From Chelativorans alearensis (lineage in GTDB: Bacteria > Pseudomonadota > Alphaproteobacteria > Rhizobiales > Rhizobiaceae), in NCBI RefSeq assembly GCF_010993735.1, contig NZ_WQNI01000002.1:434001-498000 (forward strand): DNA of 64,000 nt, read 5' to 3'. Both the position numbers and the translations under genes were made by a program. Numbering within the stretch: position 1 is the first letter of the stretch; each line of letters opens with the position of its first letter. Below are positions 7,121 to 20,549 of the stretch, piece by piece. The notes beneath the pieces are model-generated. The model worked only from the letters and a program-made list of their open reading frames with translations, was not told the DNA's origin and did not search any database.

Positions 7121-8613
7121 GACAGCTCCTCGCCGCGGATGTGATCGGCCACGCGCAGCGCCTGTGCGGCGACGGTGAGCGCGGGGTTGACGGCGGCGGA
7201 TGTGGGCAGGAAGCCGGCGTCCACCACGAAGAGGTTGCGGTGATCGTAGGAGCGGCAGAAGGGGTCGAGCGGGGCTTCCGCCGGGTCCACACCCATGCGC
7301 ACGGTTCCGCACTGGTGCGACGGCGTGCGCTTGTCGAAGGGGCGCGAGAGCACGATGGGATAGCCGGAAGCGCGGCAGATTTCGCGCATGCGCCTGGTGA
7401 GGCGCTTCAGGGAGCCGAGGTTAGTGCGGCGCCATCGGAGGACGATGTCGGCGCCGTCCACCATGACGCGACTCTCCGGGTCCGGCAGGTCCTCGGTCAT
7501 CAGGTACCAGTCGACCGAGCGGCCGGCGATGAAGTCCGCCGCCGGGCCGGGCAGGAAGCGCACGTTGGGGCGCAGGATGTCGCCGGAGATCTTGCCGAGA
7601 AGCTGGACGTTGCCGAGCGGCCTGCCGCCGTTGCCGTCTGTGAGGTAGAAATCGTTGAAGCCGAGGGTCTTCTGGTAGACCGCGTCGTTCTTCCGCCACG
7701 GGTCGATGGCGAGCATCGCCGCGCTGTTGTGGTTCATGAAGTTGCGGCCGACCTGGCCGGAACTGTTGGCAAGTCCGCCATTCTCGCCCGAGCGCAGAAG
7801 GAGTGCGGCCGAGTTCACCGCACCGGCCGACAGGATCACCAGCTTGGGGCTCACGCTCTTCTGTTCGTTGCCCTGGCGATAGTGCACGCGGGCGATGGAT
7901 TTGCCGTCGGCCGCCGCTTCCAGCCGCTCCACCTTCGCTTCCGTCTCCAGGCGGATGTCGGCGTCCTCGAGTGCGGCGGCCAATGCGCAGGTCTCCGCGT
8001 CCATCTTGCCGCGCCCGGCGTTGGGGAAGGCGTCCCACGGTGTTCCGGCGCGGCTGAGCCAGGCTTCGTGGTCGACGCCGAGCGGCAGGGAGGCAGGGTG
8101 GAGGCCCTGCGCCTTGAGCTTCTCGCGCACGCTGGCGATGGCCGGCTCGTCCGGCACCGGCGGAAAGGGGTAGGGGGCGGAGTGAAAGGGCTCCGTCGGG
8201 TCCTCGCCGAGCGCGCCACGCACGTTGAAGAGCGCCTCGGCCTTGGTGTACCAGGGCTCCAGCTCTTCGTAAGGAAAGGGCCAGGCGGGCGAGACGCCGC
8301 CGAAATGCTCGATCTCGGAGAAATCCTCACGCCGGAAACGGATCAGCACGGCGCCGTAGAATTTCGAGTTGCCGCCGACATAGTAGTAGTTGCCGGGGTT
8401 GAAGGGCGCACGGCCGGCCTCGCGCCACATCTCCTGCGGCCGATAGTGGCCGGCGCCGAAGATGGCCTTCGCATCGATGCATTCGGGCGTATCGGCAAGC
8501 CGCCCGCCGCGCTCCAGGATGAGGATCGAGGCGCCGGAGTGGGCGAGCCCGGCGGCCACCGTGGCGCCGCCTATGCCTGAGCCGATGATGACGATGTCCG
8601 GACTTTTCCGCAT
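7117..8613 (-). CDS. Second GMC-family FAD-dependent oxidoreductase
   Basis: 498 residues, starting MRKSPDIVIIGSGIGGATVA with an FAD-binding GxGxxG. VGGNSKFYGAVLIRFR takes the place of the first GMC signature, and SHQCGTVRMG plus NPALTVAAQALRVADHI near the C-terminus supply the catalytic His/Asn pair. It differs clearly from the first GMC enzyme of the cluster (shorter, different signature), so the two probably oxidise different positions or intermediates. No signal peptide is seen, so a cytoplasmic location is likely. The ABC ATPase gene ends 4 bases upstream; the SDR gene overlaps downstream. Confidence 0.87.
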   Translation of the reverse strand: MRKSPDIVIIGSGIGGATVAAGLAHSGASILILERGGRLADTPECIDAKAIFGAGHYRPQEMWREAGRAPFNPGNYYYVGGNSKFYGAVLIRFRREDFSEIEHFGGVSPAWPFPYEELEPWYTKAEALFNVRGALGEDPTEPFHSAPYPFPPVPDEPAIASVREKLKAQGLHPASLPLGVDHEAWLSRAGTPWDAFPNAGRGKMDAETCALAAALEDADIRLETEAKVERLEAAADGKSIARVHYRQGNEQKSVSPKLVILSAGAVNSAALLLRSGENGGLANSSGQVGRNFMNHNSAAMLAIDPWRKNDAVYQKTLGFNDFYLTDGNGGRPLGNVQLLGKISGDILRPNVRFLPGPAADFIAGRSVDWYLMTEDLPDPESRVMVDGADIVLRWRRTNLGSLKRLTRRMREICRASGYPIVLSRPFDKRTPSHQCGTVRMGVDPAEAPLDPFCRSYDHRNLFVVDAGFLPTSAAVNPALTVAAQALRVADHIRGEELS

Positions 8614-8617
8614 CAGC

Positions 8618-9733
8618 TCAAAGAATCCGGCTCTCTGTCTCCGGGTCGAAGAAGACGCTCTTGGAGAGGTTGAAGGCGAGTGGCGCGGTGGTGCCCGGTG
8701 CGATGTTGGCGTCAGCGCGCAGGCGGGCGATGACGCCCTTGCCGCCCAGATGCGTGACGGCGAAGGTGTCGGAGCCGGCCGGCTCGACCACCTCGATGAA
8801 GCAATCGGCATGGGCGAGGCTGACAGCGTTGCGGTCGGCGCCTTCGGGGTCGGTCAGCGCCTCCGGGCGCACGCCGAAGATCACGTCGCGCCCCTTGTAG
8901 GCGACAAGCCCCGCCGGCGGGTGGGCGAGCGGCAGGCTGATGGGGGGTGCGGCGCCGCGCTCCAGGTCGAGCGCCAGGCCGGCCGAGCCGTTGGTGATCT
9001 TAGCGGGGATAAGGTTCATCGCTGGCGAACCCATGAAGTCGGCGACGAAGGTGTTGACCGGGTTGTTGTAGATCTCGGCAGGCGTGCCGAACTGCTGCAG
9101 AACGCCGTCCTTCAGGACGGCGATCTTGGAGGCGAGCGTCATCGCCTCGATCTGGTCGTGGGTGACGTAGACGATGGTCGTGCCCATGCGCTGGTGCAGA
9201 CGCTTGATCTCCGTGCGCATGTCGACGCGCAGCTTGGCGTCGAGGTTGGAGAGCGGCTCGTCGAACAGGAAGACCTGCGGGTCGCGCACCAGCGCCCGGC
9301 CCATGGCGACGCGCTGGCGCTGGCCGCCCGAAAGCTGGCTCGGCTTGCGGGAAAGCAGGGGGCCGATCTGCAGCGTCTCCGCCACGCGGGCAATCGCCGC
9401 TTCGCGCTCGGCCTTGGGTACGCCCCGGATTTCCATGCCGAAGCCGATGTTCTGCGCCACGGTCATGTTGGGGTAGAGCGCGTAGGACTGGAAGACCATG
9501 GCAATGTCGCGCTTCGACGGGTGCAGCTCGTTGACCCGCCGCCCGCCGATGCGGATTTCGCCGGCGGTGATCGGCTCCAGCCCGGCGATGGTGTTGAGCA
9601 GGGTCGACTTGCCGCAGCCCGACGGCCCGACGAGCACCAGGAAACCGCCTTCCTCGATCTCCAGATTGATGCGCTTCAGCACTTCGACATTGCCGAAGGA
9701 TTTTTCAAGGTCGATGATCTGAAGAAAGGACAT
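8618..9733 (-). CDS. Sugar ABC transporter ATP-binding protein (MalK/UgpC type)
   Basis: 371 residues. It has Walker A GPSGCGKST, the ABC signature LSGGQRQRVAMGRAL, Walker B VFLFDEPLSNLDAKLR, the H-loop VTHDQIEAM, and a C-terminal TOBE-type regulatory domain (after about residue 240), as in MalK/UgpC ATPases that energise CUT1 carbohydrate importers. It lies 4 bases after the second permease gene, within the permease / permease / ATPase set preceded by the binding protein. Confidence 0.95.
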   Translation of the reverse strand: MSFLQIIDLEKSFGNVEVLKRINLEIEEGGFLVLVGPSGCGKSTLLNTIAGLEPITAGEIRIGGRRVNELHPSKRDIAMVFQSYALYPNMTVAQNIGFGMEIRGVPKAEREAAIARVAETLQIGPLLSRKPSQLSGGQRQRVAMGRALVRDPQVFLFDEPLSNLDAKLRVDMRTEIKRLHQRMGTTIVYVTHDQIEAMTLASKIAVLKDGVLQQFGTPAEIYNNPVNTFVADFMGSPAMNLIPAKITNGSAGLALDLERGAAPPISLPLAHPPAGLVAYKGRDVIFGVRPEALTDPEGADRNAVSLAHADCFIEVVEPAGSDTFAVTHLGGKGVIARLRADANIAPGTTAPLAFNLSKSVFFDPETESRIL

Positions 9734-9737
9734 TGGC

Positions 9738-10646
9738 CTACCCCTTGACCGCGCCGGCCATCAGCCCGCGCACGAAATAGCGGCCGGAGACGATGTAGAC
9801 GATCAGCGTCGGCAGCGCCGCCATGATCGCGCCGGCGAAGTGGACGTTGTACTCCTTCACGCCCGTGGAGGAGGAGACGAGGTTGTTGAGCGCCACCGTC
9901 ACGGGAATGGAATCGACGCCGGCGAAGGACGCCCCGAACAGGAAATCGTTCCAGATGTTGGTGAACTGCCAGATGACGGTGACGACGATGATCGGGCCCG
10001 AGGAGGGCAGCAGGATGCGGCGGAAGATCTGGAAGAAGCTGGCGCCGTCGATCTGCGCCGCGCGTACGAGCTCGCTCGGGAAGGCCGCGTAGTAGTTGCG
10101 GAAGAAGAGCGTGGTGAAGCCGAGGCCGTAGACGACGTGCACCAGAACGAGACCGGGGATGGTGCCGGCCAGGCCGAGCAAGCCCAGCATGCGCGCCATC
10201 GGGATAAGCACGATCTGGAACGGGATGAAGCAGGCGAGCAGCATCACCCCGAAGACGACGCCGGCGCCGCGGAAGGTCCATTTGGTGAGCACATAGCCGT
10301 TCAGCGCGCCGAGCACGGTGGAGATGAAGACGGCTGGAACCACCATGAGGATCGAGTTCATGAAATAGGGTTTGAGCCCCGTCGGCTGCACGCCGATCTG
10401 CGCCGTCGACCAAGCTTTGAGCCATGGCTCGACGGTGGTGGCCAGCGGCAGGGACAGCATGTCGCCCTGGCGGATCTCGCCCAGCGGCTTCAACGAGTTG
10501 ACCAGCATCACGTAGAGCGGCAGCAGATAGTAGACCGCGAACAGGATGAGCGCGGTGTAGATGAGTGCGCGGGCGAGCCGGTTCGGCGCGAGGGTGGAGG
10601 GCGTGCGCGAAGCGGCAAGCGGCGTTTCGGTGGCTGCCGTCGTCAT
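9738..10646 (-). CDS. Carbohydrate ABC transporter permease 2
   Basis: 302 residues with six predicted membrane helices and the EAA-type loop for the ATPase (the stretch around AAFPSELVRAAQIDGASFFQ). This is the MalG-like inner-membrane subunit of a CUT1 importer. Start at ATG 10646 overlaps the stop of permease 1 by 4 bases; the longer upstream frame is a shadow. About 35 residues precede the first helix. Confidence 0.93.
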   Translation of the reverse strand: MTTAATETPLAASRTPSTLAPNRLARALIYTALILFAVYYLLPLYVMLVNSLKPLGEIRQGDMLSLPLATTVEPWLKAWSTAQIGVQPTGLKPYFMNSILMVVPAVFISTVLGALNGYVLTKWTFRGAGVVFGVMLLACFIPFQIVLIPMARMLGLLGLAGTIPGLVLVHVVYGLGFTTLFFRNYYAAFPSELVRAAQIDGASFFQIFRRILLPSSGPIIVVTVIWQFTNIWNDFLFGASFAGVDSIPVTVALNNLVSSSTGVKEYNVHFAGAIMAALPTLIVYIVSGRYFVRGLMAGAVKG

Positions 10647-11518
10647 CGCCGTGCCCCCGCCCGCAGCTCGGAATAGAGATAGGGGATAATGATCGAGAAG
10701 ATCATGATCATCATGATGATGGCCGACGAGGCGCCGATGCCCATGAGGTTGCGCGTGAAGGTGTAGGAATACATGAAGGTGGCCGGCAGCTCGGTTGCCT
10801 GGCCCGGTCCGCCGCCGGTGAGCGCGATGACGAGGTCGTAGGCCTTGATGGCGAGGTGGGCGAGCACGACGAAGGCCGACAGGAAGACAGGCCGCATCAA
10901 GGGGATGATGATGCGGCGGTAGGTGGTGAAGGTCGAGGCACCGTCGATTTGCGCCGCCTTGATGATGTCGGGGTCGACGCCGCGCAGGCCGGCCAGGAAC
11001 ATGGCCATGACGAAGCCGGAGGATTGCCACACCGCAGCGATCACCACCGTATAGATCGCCATCCGCCGGTCCTTGATCCAGTCGAAGGCGAAGCTCTCCC
11101 AGCCCCATTGGTGCATGGTGTGTTCGATGCCGATGCCGGGGTCGAGGAACCACTTCCACGCCGTGCCCGTGACGATGAAGGAGAGCGCCATCGGATAGAG
11201 ATAGATGGGCCTGAGCACGCCCTCGGCGCGGATTTTCTGGTCGAGCAGGATGGCGACGAGCAGGCCGAGAACGGTGCAGATGACGATGTAGAGCGTGCCG
11301 AAGATCGCCAGGTTGGTGATGGCGCGCCACCAGTGCGGCAGCTTCCAGAGGCGCTCGTAATTTTCGAAACCGACCCAGTTGTAGGAGGGCAGGATGCGCG
11401 AATCGGTGAAGGAGAGGTAGCCCGTATAGGCGATGAAGCCATATACGAACAAAAGGATGAGGAAGAAGCTGGGGCTCAAGACCAGCTTGGGGATGTAATC
11501 CTGCAGGCGTTCCTTCAC
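10643..11518 (-). CDS. Carbohydrate ABC transporter permease 1
   Basis: About 291 residues, MalF-like, with six membrane helices and the EAA loop (GLRGVDPDIIKAAQIDGAST). The most likely start is GTG 11518, with AAAGGGAG 8 bases upstream; an adjacent TTG at 11521 adds one residue and sits closer to that site. The binding-protein gene ends 108 bases... upstream in transcription, and permease 2 overlaps downstream. It pairs with permease 2 to form the channel of the importer. Confidence 0.92.
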   Translation of the reverse strand: MKERLQDYIPKLVLSPSFFLILLFVYGFIAYTGYLSFTDSRILPSYNWVGFENYERLWKLPHWWRAITNLAIFGTLYIVICTVLGLLVAILLDQKIRAEGVLRPIYLYPMALSFIVTGTAWKWFLDPGIGIEHTMHQWGWESFAFDWIKDRRMAIYTVVIAAVWQSSGFVMAMFLAGLRGVDPDIIKAAQIDGASTFTTYRRIIIPLMRPVFLSAFVVLAHLAIKAYDLVIALTGGGPGQATELPATFMYSYTFTRNLMGIGASSAIIMMIMIFSIIIPYLYSELRAGARR

Positions 11519-11628
11519 CAAGAAACTCCCTTTTCGGGTGGGGGCGCCGGCCGTTTTCGGGTGCAGCCTAGGCCGTTTTCAGGTGTGGCCAGCGGGGGCG
11601 CAGGTGGCGCCCCCGACCGGCGTGGTGC

Positions 11629-12876
11629 CTACTTGACGGCTTCCACCGCGGCGGCGAGCTCGGCCGGTGCGTCGTCGGTCGAGATGTCGCCGTTGAAGTG
11701 CTGGGTGATGACGTCGTACATGGCGTTCTTCACGGCGGCAGGATTGGCGTGGCCGTGGGCCATGGAGCCGTAGAGCGCGCCGTTGGTGTTGGCCTCCGCC
11801 AAATCCGCCATGCCCTTCTTGCCGCAGTCGTCGAACTCCTCGTTGGGGACGTCGGTGCGCGCGGGCACGGAGCCCTTGACCGTATTGAAGGCGATCTGGA
11901 AGCCGGGGTCCATGATCGCCGAGGCCATCATGAGCTGCGCTTCGCGCTGCTCCTCGCCGACCTGGAACATGACGAACTGGTCGGAATTGAAGGTCACCGC
12001 TCCTTGCGTGCCGGGGAAGCGGATGCACACGAAATCCTCGCCCGGAGTCTGGTCGGCGTTGAGGAACTCGCCCTTGGCCCAGTCGCCCATCATCTGCATG
12101 CCGGCCTCGCCCTCGATCACCATCGAGGATGCAAGGTTCCAGTCGCGGCCGGAGAAGTTGTCGTCGACATAGGAGCGCAGCTTCTCCATGCGGGCGAAGG
12201 CTTCGCCCATCTTCTCGCCGCCGAGCGCTTCGGGATCGAGGTCGATCATCGACGCCTTGTAGAAATCCGTGCCGAGCGAGAGAACGACCGCGTCGAAGAT
12301 CGTCGCGTCCTGCCATGCCTGGCCGCCATGGCCGAGCGGCGTGATGCCGTTCTCCTGCATCTTGTCTAGGACAGCGATCAGCTCGTCCCAGGTCTCCGGC
12401 GCCTTGCCGCCGGCGGCATCCAGCGCTTCCTTGTTGATCCACACCCAGTTGGTGGAGTGGACGTTCACGGGAGCGGCGATCCAGGTGTCCTCATATTTGG
12501 AGAACTGCTTCAAGGCGTCGGGGACGACCTCTTCCCAGCCCTCCTCGCTGGCGATCTGGTTGAGGTCCGCGACGACGCCCTGTTGTGCCCAGTCGAGAAT
12601 GTCGAAGCCCAGCATCTGCACCGCCGTTGGCGCGTTGCCGGCCGTGACGCGGGCGCGCAGGGCCGTCATCGCCTGCTCGCCGCCGCCGCCGGCAACCGGC
12701 ATATCCGCCCAGGTGACGCCCTTGGATTCCAGGTCCTTCTTGAGCACGTCGAGGGCGGCGGCTTCGCCACCCGAGGTCCACCAGTGCAGCACCTCGACAC
12801 GGCCGACGTCCTGGGCGTAGGCCGCAGCGCCGACGCTTGAGGCAAGCATTGTTCCGATCAGAAGTTTGCGCAACAT
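11629..12876 (-). CDS. ABC transporter sugar-binding protein (GtsA-like)
   Basis: 415 residues with a signal peptide ([21 protein letters not shown], cleaved near residue 21). The mature start [16 protein letters not shown] followed by [18 protein letters not shown], and later [15 protein letters not shown], are typical of the periplasmic glucose/mannose-type CUT1 binding proteins. This suggests a monosaccharide or closely related ligand, but ligands within this family vary. A strong site GGGAGG lies before the ATG. It is the first gene of the transporter block and is preceded by a hairpin at 12904-12923. Confidence 0.9.
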   Translation of the reverse strand: MLRKLLIGTMLASSVGAAAYAQDVGRVEVLHWWTSGGEAAALDVLKKDLESKGVTWADMPVAGGGGEQAMTALRARVTAGNAPTAVQMLGFDILDWAQQGVVADLNQIASEEGWEEVVPDALKQFSKYEDTWIAAPVNVHSTNWVWINKEALDAAGGKAPETWDELIAVLDKMQENGITPLGHGGQAWQDATIFDAVVLSLGTDFYKASMIDLDPEALGGEKMGEAFARMEKLRSYVDDNFSGRDWNLASSMVIEGEAGMQMMGDWAKGEFLNADQTPGEDFVCIRFPGTQGAVTFNSDQFVMFQVGEEQREAQLMMASAIMDPGFQIAFNTVKGSVPARTDVPNEEFDDCGKKGMADLAEANTNGALYGSMAHGHANPAAVKNAMYDVITQHFNGDISTDDAPAELAAAVEAVK

Positions 12877-12903
12877 ATCGTTTCCTCCCTAGTTGCAGCA
12901 TTC

Positions 12904-12923
12904 TCCGGCGCGGGGGCGCCGGA
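12904..12923 (-). promoter_or_regulatory. Intercistronic hairpin before the binding-protein gene
   Basis: A perfect 8-bp stem (TCCGGCGC with GCGCCGGA) with a 4-base loop in the 148-base gap between the enoyl-CoA hydratase and binding-protein genes. No T-run follows in the direction of transcription, so it is more likely an RNA-stability or processing stem than a terminator. Such stems often flank highly expressed binding-protein genes. Confidence 0.4.
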
Positions 12924-13024
12924 AATTCCACAGCCTGCCGGGCACCTTTGGCGGGTCCGGCTGTCGGCTGATCCTGTGGTCCGTTCCTCCCTTCGTGCGG
13001 TCGCCCTCCTGTGCGACCTTGCCC

Positions 13025-13790
13025 TCATTTCCGACCGAAGGCGGGCGTCCGCTTGTCGCGGAAGGCGGCCACACCGGCGCGCAGATCACCCGTCATGGCG
13101 ACGAAGCCGCTGGCGAGCACGTCCGCCGCTGCATCGTCGTCACCTTCGGCAATGGCTATCATCGCCTTCGTCGTCTCCGTGGCCAGCGGCCCGCGCGCGG
13201 CGATAACGGCCGCCCAGGCACGCGCCTCCTCCAGTCCCTGTCCGGTCTCGGCCAGCCGGTCGACGATGCCCAACGCGAATGCGGCCTCCGCCGTCAGCAC
13301 CTCGCCGCCGATGGCCATGCGGCGCACTGCCTGGGCGCCGAAGCGGCGCACCGCGCGCTGCGTGCCCGACCATCCCGGCACCACGCCGATCCCCGTTTCG
13401 GGGAAGCCGATCTTGGCATGCTTCTCGGCCACCCGAAAGTCCGCCGCGGCCGCAAGCTCCAGCCCGCCGCCCAGTGCGTGGCCGGAAAGGACGGCGATGG
13501 TGGGCTGGCGCAGGCGGGCCAGGCGGTCGAAGACGCGGTTGCCGAGGCGGATCCATTTCGTCTGGAAGTCGGCCGCGCTCAAGGCGGACCAGGCATCGAC
13601 GTCGCCGCCGGCGCAGAAGCCTTTGCCCTTACCGCAGATAAGCACGACGCGGACCTTTTCGGCCGCCTCGATCTCGTCCAGGCGGCGGGCGAGTGCTTCA
13701 AGCGTCGGGATATCGAGTGCGTTGAACTTCTCCGGCCGGTAAAGCGTGACGATGCCGAGATGGCCGTCGGTCTCCAGCCGCACGAGCGTA

Positions 13791-13798
<8 letters not shown>
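13025..13798 (-). CDS. Enoyl-CoA hydratase/isomerase family protein
   Basis: 257 residues, crotonase fold. The oxyanion-hole segment KGFCAGGDVDAW and the two acidic residues used by hydratases are present (GGGLELAAAAD and FPETGIGVVPGWSGTQR). It would hydrate, isomerise or otherwise process an enoyl-CoA made after CoA activation. GTG 13798 is chosen as the start because it overlaps the CoA-transferase stop by 8 bases; the ATG at 13840 lies well inside that gene. Presence in a sugar-transport cluster is unusual. Confidence 0.87.
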
Positions 13799-17449
<3,651 letters not shown>

Positions 17450-17453
17450 CTAT

Positions 17454-17490
17454 TTGGAACGTTCTAATTCACGGAAGTGCTTGACGTCAA
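17454..17490 (-). promoter_or_regulatory. Promoter of the LacI cluster with overlapping operator
   Basis: On the minus strand, TTGACG (17485-17490) and TAGAAC (17461-17466) are separated by 18 bases. The -10 lies inside TTGGAACGTTCTAA (17454-17467), a palindrome with one mismatch and a central CG, the usual form of LacI-family operators. Repressor bound here would block transcription of the lacI-type gene and everything downstream. Confidence 0.55.
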
Positions 17491-17550
17491 CAGGGCTTTT
17501 CACGCTGCCGGTGACGCGTCATCAGCAGTTAAAGCCGTTACCGAAGAAAA

Positions 17551-17564
17551 ATAGACCGTTCCAA
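17551..17564. promoter_or_regulatory. Possible second LacI-family operator half-site
   Basis: GTTCCAA at 17558-17564 repeats one arm of the operator at 17454-17467, while the other arm (ATAGACC) is degenerate. The centres are 97 bases apart, which would permit looping. Weak on its own. Confidence 0.3.
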
Positions 17565-17620
17565 TTCCTCTCGCGCACAAGCATCGGAGCCGCCACTTAT
17601 GCATGGCGCCGGATCCTCGC

Positions 17621-18634
17621 CTATTCCCCGTGCAGCCGGAATTCCAGATAGAGGTTGCGCTGCAGTATCGAGTGGTTGTCGTCGGACAGGAGCGAGACCA
17701 TGAGGGCGCCATCGGGGCGGCGCCAGACGTCCAGCGCCTCCATGTTGTCGATCTGGTAGCTCATATCGGCTTCAAGCAGCACCGGGCCGTCGGCCACGCC
17801 GCCGGGGCGGATGCTCGCGGCGGAAATACGCCGTAGGCGCATGGCGACGCCCGACGCCATGGAAAAGCGTCGCTCCAGGAGGAGCAGGTCGCCGTCGGGC
17901 AGGAAAGCGCCGTCGGTGATGTCGTAGTTGTCGCTGCGGGCAACGGTGAAGACGCCTTTCAGCGGGCCTTCGAGGATGGCGGCGAAGACGTTGCCGCGCG
18001 TGTCGATGCTGCGCTCGGTAACGGCCACGCGGGCGCCGGCCAAGGCGCTGTCCTCTGGCGCGGGGGCGATCGTCTCGAAGCCGCGGTTCATGCGCAGTTC
18101 GTAGGCGGGAACGAGGAAATCCACCTCGCCGGTGGCCGCGCCCATGGCCCCGGGCGTGAGGCGGAACTCGGCGATGCGGTGGGCGCGCTCGAAGCCGACC
18201 GTCACGCGATCGCCTTCAACGGCGATGGCCTCGGCGTCGGTGGTCCACTTTTCCCCGCTGACATTGCCGTCGAGGTCCTGGATAGACTCCATGGTGAAGG
18301 TGCCGATACCATCCGGGCGGCCTCCGGCATCGTGCGAGAGCGCACCGAAGAACCAGAGGCCGGTGTCGGCGACGCCGACGAACCGCCTGCCCGCATCCAG
18401 GAAGCGGAAGGAGGAGAGGCCGCCGAAGGCGCGGCTGCGCGACGTCATCTCCAGTCCGCCGATGAACTCCAGCGGCCCGAAACGGGTCTCGCTGGAGCCG
18501 ATGCGAAACTCGGCGATAGGACGGGCTATGATCTCATAGGCTTGAGGTACTTCCTCGGCCCATGTGCCGGAAGGGCAGAGGGTGGCAAAAGAAACGAGAA
18601 GCGCGCAAAACCCGGAAGGAAGGCGTCGGCGCAC
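17621..18634 (-). CDS. Esterase-like activity of phytase family protein
   Basis: 337 residues with a signal peptide (about 1-26, ending GTWAEE), then a beta-propeller-like domain of the esterase-like phytase family (PF13449). LEFIGGLEMTSRS, FGGLSSFRFLDAGRRFVGVADTGLW and ERSIDTRGNVFAAILE are typical segments. It is exported; the true substrate of most members is unknown. Start is GTG 18634, just 6 bases after the cobT stop, so it is likely co-transcribed with cobT, an arrangement also common in relatives. Confidence 0.85.
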   Translation of the reverse strand: MRRRLPSGFCALLVSFATLCPSGTWAEEVPQAYEIIARPIAEFRIGSSETRFGPLEFIGGLEMTSRSRAFGGLSSFRFLDAGRRFVGVADTGLWFFGALSHDAGGRPDGIGTFTMESIQDLDGNVSGEKWTTDAEAIAVEGDRVTVGFERAHRIAEFRLTPGAMGAATGEVDFLVPAYELRMNRGFETIAPAPEDSALAGARVAVTERSIDTRGNVFAAILEGPLKGVFTVARSDNYDITDGAFLPDGDLLLLERRFSMASGVAMRLRRISAASIRPGGVADGPVLLEADMSYQIDNMEALDVWRRPDGALMVSLLSDDNHSILQRNLYLEFRLHGE

Positions 18635-18640
18635 GGAGCG

Positions 18641-20530
18641 TCAGCCCGCGCGCCGCAAGCGGCCGGCCTGGCCGCGGCGAAAGCTTTCCTCCTCGAAGAG
18701 GGAGGCGAGCTGCTCCGTCATGGCGCCGGCGAGTTCCTCCGCATCGACGATGGTGACGGCGCGACGGTAGTAGCGCGTCACGTCGTGGCCGATGCCGATG
18801 GCAAGCAGTTCCACGGGCGAGCGCGTCTCGATGAGGTCGATGATCCCGCGCAGGTGGCGCTCCAGATAGTTGCCGGGATTGACGGACAGCGTGGAATCGT
18901 CGACCGGGGCGCCGTCGGAGATCATCATCAGGATCCGGCGCTGCTCGGGGCGGGCGATCAGGCGCCGATGCGCCCACAAAAGCGCCTCGCCGTCGATGTT
19001 CTCCTTCAGGAGCCCCTCGCGCATCATCAGGCCGAGATTGCGCCGGGCGCGGCGCCAGGGCGTGTCCGCGCTCTTGTAGATGATGTGGCGCAGGTCATTG
19101 AGGCGGCCGGGGTTGGCGGGCTTGCCCTCCTTCAGCCATTTCTCGCGTGCCTGCCCGCCCTTCCAGGCCCGCGTGGTGAAACCCAGGATCTCCACGCGCA
19201 CGCCGCAGCGCTCCAGCGTGCGGGCGAGGATGTCGGCGCAGGTGGCGGCCACCGAGATGGGCCGGCCGCGCATGGAGCCGGAGTTGTCGAGCAGGAGCGT
19301 CACCACCGTGTCACGGAAATTGGTGTCGCGCTCCTGCTTGAAGGAGAGCGGCTGCATGGGATCGATGATGAGACGGGGGAGGCGGGCTGTGTCGAGCACG
19401 CCTTCCTCCAGGTCGAAATCCCAGGAGCGGTTCTGCTGCGCCATCAGGCGCCGCTGCAGACGGTTCGCCAGCCGCCCGACGACGCCCTGCAGGTTGGCAA
19501 GCTGCTTGTCGAGGAAGGCGCGCAGTCGGTCCAGCTCCTCCTCGTCGCACAGGTCCTCGGCGTTCACCACCTCGTCGAACTCGGTCGTGTAGAGGCGGTA
19601 GTCGATCTCGCTCGCGGCCTGATCGAAGGGGCTTTCGGGGCGCCTTGCCTCGCCCGGCGTCTCGGTGTCGAGGTCCTCCTGCTCGGAAACGTCTTCCGCC
19701 GTGGTCGCGGCGGCATCATTCTCGCCCGCTTCGTTCTCATCGCTGGCGGCATCGGCCTCGTCCGCCTGGCTGCGGTCGCCTTCGGATTCGTCCTCGCCGC
19801 CTTCCTCAGAGGATTCTTCGCCTTTGGGCTGGTCGCTGTCCTCTTCGCTTTCCTCGCCCTGCTTGTCCTCCTCGAGATCCTCGCCCATGTCCATAGAGCC
19901 CAGGAGCTCGCGCACGGTACGGGCGAAGGCGTCCTGGTCCTCGATGTTGGGCAGGAGGGCATTTAGGTCGGTGCCTGCCTTCTCCTCCACCCAGTCGCGC
20001 CATAGTTCGACGACCCGCTCCCCGCTCTTGGGCGCGGCGCGGCCCGTCAGTTTCTCGCGCACCATCAGCGCAATGGCTTCCTCGAGCGGTGCATCGGCCC
20101 TCTCGCGCACCTCGGCGAGGTTGGCGCGGGCGAACTTCTCCTCCAGCATGGCGGCGATGTTGTCGGACACGCCTTGCATGGAACGGGCGCCGATCGCTTC
20201 CACGCGCGCCTGCTCCACGGCGTCGAAGATGGCGCGCGCCTGCTGGCCATGGGGCGCCAGGCGGTTGTGCAGGCGCACGTCGTGGCAGGCGTGGCGCAGG
20301 GCCATGGAATCGCCCAGACCGCGGGTAACGTGCAGCGCTTCGGGCGTCGGCTTCTTCGGCGGTTCGGGCAGGCGGACATGGTTGCCGGCGATGCCCGGCC
20401 TGTCCTTCGTGAAGCCCACCTCCAACTCGTGATCGCCGGCGATCGCGCGCACGCAGGCCGTCACCGCGCGCTTGAACGGGTCGAGCGGCGCTTCCTGGGG
20501 CTGGCCTGGCTTGCGGTTCGTTTGGCTCAA
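18641..20530 (-). CDS. cobT: Cobaltochelatase subunit CobT
   Basis: 629 residues, the usual length. A long Glu/Asp-rich, Ser-rich low-complexity region (about residues 205-300) is followed by a C-terminal von Willebrand A domain with the MIDAS motif DNSGSMRG. With CobS (AAA+) and CobN it inserts cobalt into hydrogenobyrinate a,c-diamide in the aerobic B12 pathway. The start is most likely TTG 20530 ([10 protein letters not shown]...), with CGGAG 9 bases upstream and no nearer ATG; an ATG start would run back into the GFA gene. Confidence 0.93.
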   Translation of the reverse strand: MSQTNRKPGQPQEAPLDPFKRAVTACVRAIAGDHELEVGFTKDRPGIAGNHVRLPEPPKKPTPEALHVTRGLGDSMALRHACHDVRLHNRLAPHGQQARAIFDAVEQARVEAIGARSMQGVSDNIAAMLEEKFARANLAEVRERADAPLEEAIALMVREKLTGRAAPKSGERVVELWRDWVEEKAGTDLNALLPNIEDQDAFARTVRELLGSMDMGEDLEEDKQGEESEEDSDQPKGEESSEEGGEDESEGDRSQADEADAASDENEAGENDAAATTAEDVSEQEDLDTETPGEARRPESPFDQAASEIDYRLYTTEFDEVVNAEDLCDEEELDRLRAFLDKQLANLQGVVGRLANRLQRRLMAQQNRSWDFDLEEGVLDTARLPRLIIDPMQPLSFKQERDTNFRDTVVTLLLDNSGSMRGRPISVAATCADILARTLERCGVRVEILGFTTRAWKGGQAREKWLKEGKPANPGRLNDLRHIIYKSADTPWRRARRNLGLMMREGLLKENIDGEALLWAHRRLIARPEQRRILMMISDGAPVDDSTLSVNPGNYLERHLRGIIDLIETRSPVELLAIGIGHDVTRYYRRAVTIVDAEELAGAMTEQLASLFEEESFRRGQAGRLRRAG

Positions 20531-20549
20531 GGACGTATTCTCCGACCGC

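Noticed and set aside
12904-12923. Rho-independent terminator between the hydratase and binding-protein genes
   Set aside because: The stem is strong, but no T-run follows on the transcribed strand; described as an intercistronic hairpin instead.
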